Origin: a virus
Length of the DNA stretch: 64,000 nucleotides
Virus record (IMG/VR): IMGVR_UViG_3300031964_000005
Coordinates: 1 to 64,000 of that record
Reading direction: 5' to 3' (one strand)
The position numbers and the translations under genes are program-made. Positions 31,517 to 39,263 of the stretch are shown here, one piece after another. Numbering within the stretch: the stretch's first letter is position 1; each line of letters begins with the position of its first letter. Under the pieces are notes generated by a model that had not been told where the DNA came from, searched no databases, and was given only the letters and a program-made list of their open reading frames with translations.

Positions 31517-33477
31517 TATTTTAACTCCGTAATGTACACGGACTGCCCTTGGTCTTGAACAGGAATAAAACCATATTTTTTCATAAGTGCATTATTAGAT
31601 TCACCCTTGCCATATATGATTCCCAATTTTTTACCAATTAATTGATCGAATCCTCGTTGGCGCAATAGGTTATCCGTGATGCGAATTCCTGATTCCGGGT
31701 TGTACCAAACAATTGAAGATTTGGGTTTATTTTTCTGGATAAATCCTAATTTAGTGTAGATAGCCCCAGAAAATTTGGATAAATCACAATAGCTTATTAC
31801 TGAACCTGTTAAATACTTATTAGCTGCGGACCACAATTTTTGAGAGCCACCAACAACTAAAGAAGAAAAACATAAACGTAATAGTTCATAATCAAATTTC
31901 TTGTTATAACGAGGATTCCCAAATGTCATGACTCCAACTAGTCGATTATTATTTTCTGCTGTTGTAACATAAAGTCCTAAAGCTAAATCGGTTCCTCGGC
32001 AGGATCCCTGCATATGATATTTCTCACAGAATTTATCCGCTGTTTCTTTGGTTATGATTGATATTTTAGTTTTTCTAGCATAAATTATTTCTTTTTCTTT
32101 CGAAATTATAAGAGAAAGCTTTTTCAAATCGTCCCATGGGTAAAATACAATAATTCTACCTTTCGGAAGTCTAACGTTAGCTAATGCACAGTGGGATGCT
32201 AAATAATAGTCAGGAGCTAATTTAAACCATCCACTCTTGACCCTGCTATGTTTAGCGTTAAACAGTTTGGCTATTTGAGTATAGAACCAAACATGAAATT
32301 GCTCGATATTAAACCACTCTACAAAAGATAGGTTTTTGTTTTTAGCAGTTTTTCTTTTTAACGGATCTAGTTTAGTCCATATTTTCAATGTCAGAGCTGG
32401 AGCCCAGCCTTCTTTTGTACTTAAGTCAGCAACTTTTAGCTTATGCTGTTTATTGTTTTTGTCATAAGCTTCGTCACCATGTGTAAAGTAACCCTGGTAT
32501 TCAAATATAGTATCTGAGTCGGGATCATAGAAATCAGCTTCCCATGGGTAATCCGGGTGGTCTCTATACAAGTATTCTACCTGACACCCCAGTAAAGATC
32601 TAAGACAGTGGAGGATGTATTGCTCTTGTTTATTAGTTGTGTACGTGCCATTAAGTTTTTTAGTTGCATGGCCTTTCCAAGCAACCTCTTTAGGCGTCGT
32701 ATTATTTTTTATTTTAGTAGCGTTGGACTTTAGACGCCCTATTTGCCTAAACTTTTCCCTAGCCTTGTCTACAAACTCTTTAACTTGCATTGGTTGATCA
32801 GTACCATATTCTTTTATCATGGTTTTCTTATACTCAGCATTAGCGCTAGGACTTGCTCTTCCCATACCGCCATGACGTTCAGTATAAGTAGCTACGGTTT
32901 TCGCTGCAATTTGTGGGTTCATTGTAGCGTTATGAAAACCATAAAGTTCCACATTTGTAGCCTCAGCTTTGGCCCTAAAAACACTACCGCTAACTAGGGA
33001 GCATGGAATTCCATGCTCCCTCAGCATAGTCTCTCGGGCTTTGACCTGACGTTTCTTGCCGTAGTCCAGACCATGAGTCTCAATTAGGGTGATCTCACGT
33101 TTCAATGCAGCCTTTGCATAGGAATCATTAGCTTTAGCCGTTGCCTGGATTCTACTTCGAATATCTGCTTTTTTCTCCTCCGAGAAATTAGCTTTGGTGT
33201 CTCTAAGTTTAGTCCCTGACAAATGTTTCTCTTCAGGACTACGATTTTTACGGGACGTCGCTATCTTTTCATGATATGCAAATTTATCTTCCGGGCTTAA
33301 ATTATCATGGCGATAAGACACACTATGCCCTTTACAGCAAAACACAGTGCGTAGTCCAGCTGTAGCTTCATCGTAGTCCCGTCTAGTCTTATATATTTCG
33401 TGAGTCTCTGAAATGATTTCATTGCAGTAAGAACATTTTAAAGTTTTTATTCTAGCTGCTGACGGTGGTCTGGGCAT
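31516..33477 (-). CDS. Free-standing zinc-finger nuclease between portal halves
   Basis: 653 residues. The N-terminal finger is LKCSYCNEI followed by a Cys-Cys and His cluster (FCCKGH). A long basic region (85-250) holds repeats of the NUMOD/DNA-binding kind. The nuclease core is EADFYDPDSDTIFEYQG, then THGD and KIWTKLD..KRK: Asp, Glu, Gln and Lys are spaced as in Vsr-like/PD-(D/E)XK homing nucleases. The C-terminal domain has FCEKYHMQGSCRGTDLALGL, VGVMTFGNPRYNKKFDYELL, a GG-S-Q-K-L segment and DLSKFSG, a domain shared by phage endonuclease genes. Its start overlaps the IntN stop by 26 bp; its stop overlaps the IntC start. It probably spreads the interrupted gene. Confidence 0.82.
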   Translation of the reverse strand: MPRPPSAARIKTLKCSYCNEIISETHEIYKTRRDYDEATAGLRTVFCCKGHSVSYRHDNLSPEDKFAYHEKIATSRKNRSPEEKHLSGTKLRDTKANFSEEKKADIRSRIQATAKANDSYAKAALKREITLIETHGLDYGKKRQVKARETMLREHGIPCSLVSGSVFRAKAEATNVELYGFHNATMNPQIAAKTVATYTERHGGMGRASPSANAEYKKTMIKEYGTDQPMQVKEFVDKAREKFRQIGRLKSNATKIKNNTTPKEVAWKGHATKKLNGTYTTNKQEQYILHCLRSLLGCQVEYLYRDHPDYPWEADFYDPDSDTIFEYQGYFTHGDEAYDKNNKQHKLKVADLSTKEGWAPALTLKIWTKLDPLKRKTAKNKNLSFVEWFNIEQFHVWFYTQIAKLFNAKHSRVKSGWFKLAPDYYLASHCALANVRLPKGRIIVFYPWDDLKKLSLIISKEKEIIYARKTKISIITKETADKFCEKYHMQGSCRGTDLALGLYVTTAENNNRLVGVMTFGNPRYNKKFDYELLRLCFSSLVVGGSQKLWSAANKYLTGSVISYCDLSKFSGAIYTKLGFIQKNKPKSSIVWYNPESGIRITDNLLRQRGFDQLIGKKLGIIYGKGESNNALMKKYGFIPVQDQGQSVYITELK

Positions 33478-33829
33478 TATTAACTTCCTGTTCTTCTTCG
33501 TCTACCGCAATTAAATCACCTTCTTTTAGCTCGTCTAGACGTTTCCATTTAGTAGTTCCGTCTTCACATAAAACAAAAAATGGATGATTTTCAGTCCCTG
33601 TGACTTGTTTACCATCTTCCGTGGTTACCGTAAAAGTTTCCCTATAACCTTGATATGACCAAGCTTCAGTTTTAGCAGAATTCGAAATTCGATTGGGTAG
33701 TTCTAAATTTAGAGGAAACCACTGACCTTTCTTTAGTTCATGAGGTGCTAGACCATGGATAGGACTTAGGCTCTCTATACTCGTGGTCGTACCATTCTGA
33801 AGTTTAATTTGGGTAGAGCCTATCAAACA
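33452..33829 (-). other. Intein N-terminal segment (IntN, 125 residues)
   Basis: Starts with Cys at CLIGSTQIKLQNG (block A), has GTENHPFFVL (block B with T-x-x-H), followed by LDELKEGDLIAVDEEE, and ends in VNNAQTTVSS and a stop. There is no homing domain inside. Its stop codon lies in the first codons of the 653-residue nuclease gene. Residue 1 Cys, TxxH and the matching IntC show all parts needed for splicing. Confidence 0.9.
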
Positions 33830-34936
33830 GGCTTCCTGACTCATGAATGATTCACTGGCACCTAAAGCCCTTAACTTATAGGGAACAAATATATCAGCCA
33901 TATCAGAAAACTTAAAAAAATCTCCGCCAGGCCTGAGATCAACTGCTTGCACTGCGTTACGTGTAGATATCCAACCACCTAAAGGATCATATTCAGCCTG
34001 TTGAAAAGACTGTACCAATTGATTCAATTCTTCTGATGTAGGAGTCCATGTATCGTCACCGGCCGTCAAATGTGTCATTGCCCGTTGACGTCTTTGAGTC
34101 TCAACTAAGGTTCCACGAAACAGAGTCTTCTCAATCAAATACATCGGAAGAATACGGTGTAGAAACGATGTATAAGCTCTATCCGTTGTGGATCGACGTG
34201 GAATAAACATCGTGGTCACTGGATCTAATGTAAATGCACCGCTTTTCAACATGTCGACAAACTGATGAGGCATTTGCTGCAGATATCGACGTGCGTATTC
34301 TGATGTATCGTGCATGAACTGCTGTGTTGCTTGGCCAACCCGCACATTAATCGTAGGGTCAATTCCAAAGAACGGTGAGGGAATAACTGCACAGGACAAG
34401 GCATCGTGCAACATCGTGTCTATAAACTGTTTGGACTTAGGATCGAATACTAAGGAGCCACAAAAGAAACCATCAGTTAAATGGGCGGTGCTGATTAAGG
34501 GTAGCATCGTCTGAATATTCAACCTTTCTAATGCGTCATTGAAAGGTTTTAAATCTTGAGCATCCAGGCCTCTGAGTTCCCAACTGGAGAATGGGAAATG
34601 CGACAATATGTCAACTACTGACCCGCCGACACTATCGAACATATAAATATCTCTGTAGAACAGAGCTAACGTTGAGGTATCAATAAGATGGGGGTCTGCC
34701 GGGATAATCCCTGTCATGTAGTACTGGTAATTAGATTGCCAGAAACCATTAACAGACATAGAGGCTCCACCACCGCCACTACTCCCCACTACATTGGCAC
34801 TCAACTTTACTTTTGAGCCATCATCACGGCCTTTATAACTACGCATGGCTACAGAGGCTCCGTTATTACCAAACACCTGATGACTCATGTTGATGGTCTT
34901 TCCATTGACCCCCAACAATCTATTATTTGTGAACAT
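33452..34936 (-). CDS. Portal protein N-terminal half fused to intein N-segment
   Basis: 494 residues. ATG 34936 with AGGA five bases upstream is preferred; an upstream ATG at 34987 overlaps the preceding nuclease gene. N-extein residues 1-369 include NVNG, a MTGIIPADPHLIDTSTLALF segment, VDILSHFPFSSWELRGLDAQ, and near the splice site PLGGWISTRNAVQAVDLRPG and ALGASESFMSQEA, a portal-like signature. The intein N-segment follows. It is placed five genes after TerL in the packaging operon. Trans-splicing with 30611-31516 would make the complete portal, the ring through which DNA passes. Confidence 0.86.
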   Translation of the reverse strand: MFTNNRLLGVNGKTINMSHQVFGNNGASVAMRSYKGRDDGSKVKLSANVVGSSGGGGASMSVNGFWQSNYQYYMTGIIPADPHLIDTSTLALFYRDIYMFDSVGGSVVDILSHFPFSSWELRGLDAQDLKPFNDALERLNIQTMLPLISTAHLTDGFFCGSLVFDPKSKQFIDTMLHDALSCAVIPSPFFGIDPTINVRVGQATQQFMHDTSEYARRYLQQMPHQFVDMLKSGAFTLDPVTTMFIPRRSTTDRAYTSFLHRILPMYLIEKTLFRGTLVETQRRQRAMTHLTAGDDTWTPTSEELNQLVQSFQQAEYDPLGGWISTRNAVQAVDLRPGGDFFKFSDMADIFVPYKLRALGASESFMSQEACLIGSTQIKLQNGTTTSIESLSPIHGLAPHELKKGQWFPLNLELPNRISNSAKTEAWSYQGYRETFTVTTEDGKQVTGTENHPFFVLCEDGTTKWKRLDELKEGDLIAVDEEEQEVNNAQTTVSS

Positions 34937-34946
34937 AGTAGTCCTA

Positions 34947-36557
34947 CTAAATTGGGTTATAGATAAAGGTAGCCTGCCCCTCATCATATACAGGTATAAA
35001 TCCGTGACTGGTCATGAGCTCAGCGTTATTAGTGCCTTTTCCATAGACAGTATTTATTTTAGAACCCACGAGTTGATCAAATCCTCGTTGACGTAATAGG
35101 TTATCAGTTACATGGCGTCCATTTAGCGGGTTATACCAATGAAGACCTGGGATTGGGGTTCTCTTGAGCTTGAAACCTAATTGTCTATAAACGTTACCGT
35201 TAAATTTGGAGAGATCACAATAGGATATTACTGAAGGGTTGCCTAATTTGGAGACTGCGAGTTTCCACATTCTAGAGGACCCGCCGACTATGGCTGAGCT
35301 GAAACACAAGCGTAATAATTCATAGTCGAAATTCTTGTTATACCGAGGGGTCCCAAAGGTCATGGCCCCAATTATTCTATGTCCTTGAACCAAAGCTATA
35401 GATAGAGTAGTTCCCCGACATTTACCCTGCACGTGATATTTGGCACAGAATTGATCAGCTATATCGTTGGGTATTACGCACACCTCTAATTTACGAGCGT
35501 ACATTACGTCTTTTGGTAGCAGAAGTTTAGCCACCTTGTTGACGTCTTCCCAGGGATAGAATGTTATAAGATCAGGGTACTTATTCAATAGGCGGGCACG
35601 TAATAGCTCGTCGTAAGCACACAGTACTTGAGATCCAAATTTGTAGGCCAGTCCTTTTGATTTATCGGAGCCAAGGTGTTGAGCAAGGAATGTCGAATAC
35701 CAGGTCTCAAACTGTTCCTCAGTAAACCATTCAACAAAGTTGATATTGGATTTACGAATAGCCGCTCGTTTCTGCGGATCGCTACTAGTCCATATCTTTA
35801 AGGTTAATTTAGCAAGCCATTTATCGGTCTTGGCCCTGAGTTTTAACTGCTTGACCCTTAACGCATGTTCGGACGATTGAGAGTCATAGGGAGCACCACC
35901 GTGCGTCATGAAGCCCTGATACTCAAATATAGTATCTGAGTCGGGGTCGTAAAAATCAGCGGCATAGGGATAGCCCTCACGCTTCCTATACTGATATTCT
36001 AAGTTCGGCAATACTCGACGCAGCTTATGAAAAATTCTTAGTTCAGGCTTGCTCTGGTTATAAGAACCCCGGTTCTTCATTGTCTCATGGCGTTGGCTAG
36101 AACTATCATTTTGTACACAGCCAGTAGAAATGGTGGACCTACGTTTGAGTTTCTGTTGGTGGGTACGATGCTCATTGATATAAAGCTGAGCATGATTAAG
36201 ACTGCAAAAGACGTTGATTAATCCAGCCTTTGCTTTGTTATAGGCACCTATTGTTTTGTAGGCTTTGTGACCTAGATGTATAGGGGTGCCGCAATGATTA
36301 CATTTTAGATCGTGTGCTGGTATTGGTTTGCTACGTGCAGCACTTGTCTTTGCACCAATATCGGCTAATTGTTCAGGAGTTCGCTTTGCATTGTTGAACA
36401 ACGTAGCATGACTCAAACAACAAAATGCCAACTTGTTACCAGTCTTTACCTTGGTGTACTTGCTCAACTTAGAATAGGCTGAATGAGTTTCCGGCAAGGA
36501 TCCACCACAATAGACACAGGTTAGATCACGCGCATAAGCCTCTGGCTTGGTACTCAT
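34947..36557 (-). CDS. Second free-standing zinc-finger nuclease (paralog)
   Basis: 536 residues, a paralog of the nuclease at 31516-33477. It has two N-terminal fingers, CVYCGG and CNHCGT, each followed about 30 residues on by FCCLSH or FCSLNH. The core AADFYDPDSDTIFEYQG, THGG and KIWTSSD matches. The C-terminal domain repeats FCAKYHVQGKCRGTTLSIAL, IGAMTFGTPRYNKNFDYELL and SYCDLSKFNG. It ends ten bases before the portal N-half. It may cut intron/intein-less alleles; no intein is linked to its upstream side. It shares a genomic location with the split portal and might be a second invader. Confidence 0.78.
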   Translation of the reverse strand: MSTKPEAYARDLTCVYCGGSLPETHSAYSKLSKYTKVKTGNKLAFCCLSHATLFNNAKRTPEQLADIGAKTSAARSKPIPAHDLKCNHCGTPIHLGHKAYKTIGAYNKAKAGLINVFCSLNHAQLYINEHRTHQQKLKRRSTISTGCVQNDSSSQRHETMKNRGSYNQSKPELRIFHKLRRVLPNLEYQYRKREGYPYAADFYDPDSDTIFEYQGFMTHGGAPYDSQSSEHALRVKQLKLRAKTDKWLAKLTLKIWTSSDPQKRAAIRKSNINFVEWFTEEQFETWYSTFLAQHLGSDKSKGLAYKFGSQVLCAYDELLRARLLNKYPDLITFYPWEDVNKVAKLLLPKDVMYARKLEVCVIPNDIADQFCAKYHVQGKCRGTTLSIALVQGHRIIGAMTFGTPRYNKNFDYELLRLCFSSAIVGGSSRMWKLAVSKLGNPSVISYCDLSKFNGNVYRQLGFKLKRTPIPGLHWYNPLNGRHVTDNLLRQRGFDQLVGSKINTVYGKGTNNAELMTSHGFIPVYDEGQATFIYNPI

Positions 36558-36572
36558 GAATATTTGAGTCCT

Positions 36573-37079
36573 CTATTTCCGGTGTAGGCGATTGAACATA
36601 GCATTGCGGAACGCCAGTCTAATTATCAGCTCAATATTGATGCTAGCTTCTATTTCTTTATGCTTGGATTTGCGTTCTATATGCAATCTAGGTTTGCCGT
36701 AAGTATGAGTTGCTTGTGTAATCAACATGACACCAATACCATCTTCTTTTGGTATTGAGTCCTGCACTTTGGCGTAGACCTCAGGACTCATTGCAAAATA
36801 AAATTTATTTGCGAATGGCAAGTAGTTATGCCATTTCTTGTCTGATTTGAAATCAGAAACTGAGCTTTTAATTTCTATTACCGTAGTGTCACCAGCAAAG
36901 GTCAGGGCTAGTATGTCAGCCCTTAGTTTTCCATATTTGCACAACCCTACTTCTGCGTTAACCGCCATATTCTTGTCTAAGCAATACTGAATAACAACAG
37001 CCTTTATTTCGGCCGCAGTTAGTGGTAGTTTAGGAGGGATTGGAGTAATTGGAACGGTTGATACATTTGGTGTACTCAT
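36573..37079 (-). CDS. MmcB-like PD-(D/E)XK protein
   Basis: 168 residues. GKLRADILAL, DTTVIEIKSSVSDFKSDKKW, then YLPFANKFYFAMS matches the MmcB family pattern (RaDvlal..., vvEiKss..DFr.D.KW..Y....d.fyFav). MmcB is an SOS-associated DNA repair protein in alphaproteobacteria. The Asp and Glu-x-Lys triad suggests a nuclease fold. Operon position between a disordered protein and the second nuclease suggests DNA processing. Family call moderate; source could be horizontal. Confidence 0.68.
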   Translation of the reverse strand: MSTPNVSTVPITPIPPKLPLTAAEIKAVVIQYCLDKNMAVNAEVGLCKYGKLRADILALTFAGDTTVIEIKSSVSDFKSDKKWHNYLPFANKFYFAMSPEVYAKVQDSIPKEDGIGVMLITQATHTYGKPRLHIERKSKHKEIEASINIELIIRLAFRNAMFNRLHRK

Positions 37080-37918
37080 CTCTGTAGGAATTGAATAGCT
37101 TCTTGTTTCATACGTTCATAGGTATCTTGAACAGAGGATCCAATACGAGTCCGACTATCGATCTGGACTTTTTTGAACGACACCAATTGTTCTTGGCTTA
37201 TGCCTATGGATTTCAGATCGTCGTACAGTAATTGATATTCTTTCATGATGGACATCGCTATTTCTTGCATAGCCGGACGAATAACGGATTCTACAAGATT
37301 GACACCTATAGCCCCTCGATCCTGAGTTGCTTGAAGATCAATCATCAGTTCGCGGATAGACTGAATTAATCCGTTGAACGAATGAACACCGTAGCGCCCC
37401 TGGCTTTCACGGATACCCGCTTCCACTTCAGATATCAGGTCAATACACGTTTGTATCAAGCGCTTGTTCAGCATCGTTATTGCTGAGTCGCTATCACCGT
37501 CTTCTAGCAGTTGCTGGAGTGCTTCAGCGTCCTCACCAACAATAGATGATCTAGCACCTTTACTTAAGCGTGAACTTCTACGGGTGCCTGCACCCGTGCT
37601 CACAACATTGGTGACTGAAGCCGTCGTAATTGAGGCCCTAGGTCTTTTGGGCTTTACCGTAGCTACTGATGTGGGTGCATCTTCAGCATTCTTTGACCTA
37701 AGCCTACGTTTAGGTTTGGGTGGTTTAGGCCTATCATAGACCTCTTCGTCATCTTCAAAAGTGGATCTAGCGCGTTTTTCCTCTGGCTTAGATTTTTTTG
37801 AATTCTTTTCCGACTGAGACTTGGAATCTGTACTCGATTTGGGGTCGCGCTTTGATTCCTGGCCTTGGGAAGGGTTCCTGATATCAAACGACATATCGGG
37901 TTTCTTGTTATTGAGCAT
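37076..37918 (-). CDS. Hypothetical protein with disordered basic N-terminus
   Basis: 280 residues. The first 130 are Lys/Arg/Ser/Pro-rich (PKPPKPKRRLRSKN, RRSSRLSKGARS), likely disordered and nucleic-acid binding. The rest is helical: MLNKRLIQTCIDLISEVEAG, SFNGLIQSIRELMIDLQATQ, and IMKEYQLLYDDLKSIG. AAGGAG precedes the ATG and the stop overlaps the next start (ATGA). No known family is recognised; it may be a portal- or packaging-associated factor. Confidence 0.52.
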   Translation of the reverse strand: MLNNKKPDMSFDIRNPSQGQESKRDPKSSTDSKSQSEKNSKKSKPEEKRARSTFEDDEEVYDRPKPPKPKRRLRSKNAEDAPTSVATVKPKRPRASITTASVTNVVSTGAGTRRSSRLSKGARSSIVGEDAEALQQLLEDGDSDSAITMLNKRLIQTCIDLISEVEAGIRESQGRYGVHSFNGLIQSIRELMIDLQATQDRGAIGVNLVESVIRPAMQEIAMSIMKEYQLLYDDLKSIGISQEQLVSFKKVQIDSRTRIGSSVQDTYERMKQEAIQFLQR

Positions 37919-37962
37919 TAAGTGCTCCTTATTATTTTAACTATGATTACGACGTTGTTCCA

Positions 37963-38226
37963 TCAGGCCTCGTCAGGTACAGGCACAGCTATACGATGTT
38001 CGTCACATGATAGAATAGGAATGCCATTGCTGTTGGTGCGCGTCATTGGCTTCTTGCATTCTGGACATAGTCCGCGACCAGCTACCTCCGCACTCATGTC
38101 AATACGTGCCTGCACCTTGATTGGGTCCTGGACCTCAGCCTTAATTTTGGCTTTGGCCTCGACCTGAATTTTCTTTTCGCTGACTGTTGCTGAGGCCTGA
38201 ATAAAAGCCTGTGGGATTTGTTTCAT
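37963..38226 (-). CDS. Small zinc-ribbon protein
   Basis: 87 residues. An alternating Lys/Ala/Gln N-terminal half (KIQVEAKAKIKAEVQDPIKV) is followed by CPECKKPM and SCDEH, a C2-CH type zinc ribbon. AAGGAT precedes the ATG. Function unknown; probably a regulatory or structural small protein. Confidence 0.5.
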   Translation of the reverse strand: MKQIPQAFIQASATVSEKKIQVEAKAKIKAEVQDPIKVQARIDMSAEVAGRGLCPECKKPMTRTNSNGIPILSCDEHRIAVPVPDEA

Positions 38227-38239
38227 TTTTAATCCTTGT

Positions 38240-38581
38240 TCAGATGGCAGTCACGCTTAATTCAGCCGTAACCAACAAACTATTTCGGTCATCAGTTAAG
38301 GCCGAAATCTCTAGATTTCTCAACGTAACGGAAGCCAAGCACCCACCTATTTTTGTACGACACAGGACGGAGATCCTATGCATGATGTCAGATACCACGG
38401 ACTGAATAACTTTCTCATCCGTCGGACTGTCGTCCACAAGTATTTGCCATTTGAACTCTGACGGTTTAATTGATTCTCCGTTGAGTTCGTGATTGGGAGT
38501 TTCACCAGGTTTTAAGACTACGCAATGCACATAACGGTATTCTAATTGTGCAGCTATCTGGACGGCTAAGTAAGAAATCAT
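38240..38581 (-). CDS. Small hypothetical protein
   Basis: 113 residues with no known motif. Its start overlaps the stop of the RuvC-like gene (ATGA). The predicted fold is mixed alpha/beta (VIQSVVSDIMHRISVLCR). It lies in the packaging operon. No function is suggested. Confidence 0.45.
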   Translation of the reverse strand: MISYLAVQIAAQLEYRYVHCVVLKPGETPNHELNGESIKPSEFKWQILVDDSPTDEKVIQSVVSDIMHRISVLCRTKIGGCLASVTLRNLEISALTDDRNSLLVTAELSVTAI

Positions 38582-39210
38582 CGTCGGGCTTTCCTCGCAA
38601 CTAGCTTGATTAAGGATGAGTTCTCAGCTTTCTTAATGATTAGTGCTGGGTCGTAGTCAATATCCGAATTCAAGCCTACCTCTAGGCCATAGACGCCGAT
38701 TAGACAGGCATCTAGTTGATGGGGCGTGGTCTTACACACCTTGTACAGATCGTCTAACAATAATTCTCGGTCCTTGAACCTACGATGAAATTTATTTTTC
38801 CACGTAGATGCCGTGATGAGCTTGATGGGTATACGCGGGTAGCTGCCAGCAATTAGCCCCAACATGATGGAAACTTGTTCTATTAATGGACCTTGGAGTC
38901 CTCGTGTTTGAAATCTTTCGATCACAATTCCATCAGGTTTATAATGGGTAATCCAAGCATCAATTTCTTTTAGAAAAGCATCTCTTTGAAGACCAAACAC
39001 CGTTAAATCATGTATGGTGTTGGTCATCAAAGAGTTGGCAACCACTGCTAGTTTGAGCTCTTCGTTTAGGGCTACTACTGAAATAGCCATGTTGCGAGAA
39101 CCTGGGTCAATTGCGAGAATTCTTTTAGTTGTGGACTTCAGTCTAATATTAGGTATTACATAACTATCATTAGGCTTTCGTTCCTTTTTCGGACCGCTTT
39201 TCTTCGGCAT
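38578..39210 (-). CDS. RuvC-like Holliday junction resolvase
   Basis: 210 residues. RuvC-fold catalytic residues are visible as Asp35 (ILAIDPGSRN), Glu98 (GIVIERFQTRG) and Asp167 with His164 (TTPHQLDACL). The basic N-terminus (MPKKSGPKKERK) suits DNA binding. It would resolve branched DNA before packaging. The gene is immediately downstream of TerL, a common arrangement for phage RuvC-like nucleases. Confidence 0.8.
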   Translation of the reverse strand: MPKKSGPKKERKPNDSYVIPNIRLKSTTKRILAIDPGSRNMAISVVALNEELKLAVVANSLMTNTIHDLTVFGLQRDAFLKEIDAWITHYKPDGIVIERFQTRGLQGPLIEQVSIMLGLIAGSYPRIPIKLITASTWKNKFHRRFKDRELLLDDLYKVCKTTPHQLDACLIGVYGLEVGLNSDIDYDPALIIKKAENSSLIKLVARKARR

Positions 39211-39263
39211 TTATAATTCTCCTACATATGCCATAAAATTGCAGGCCCTCAATTAAAAGTAGT

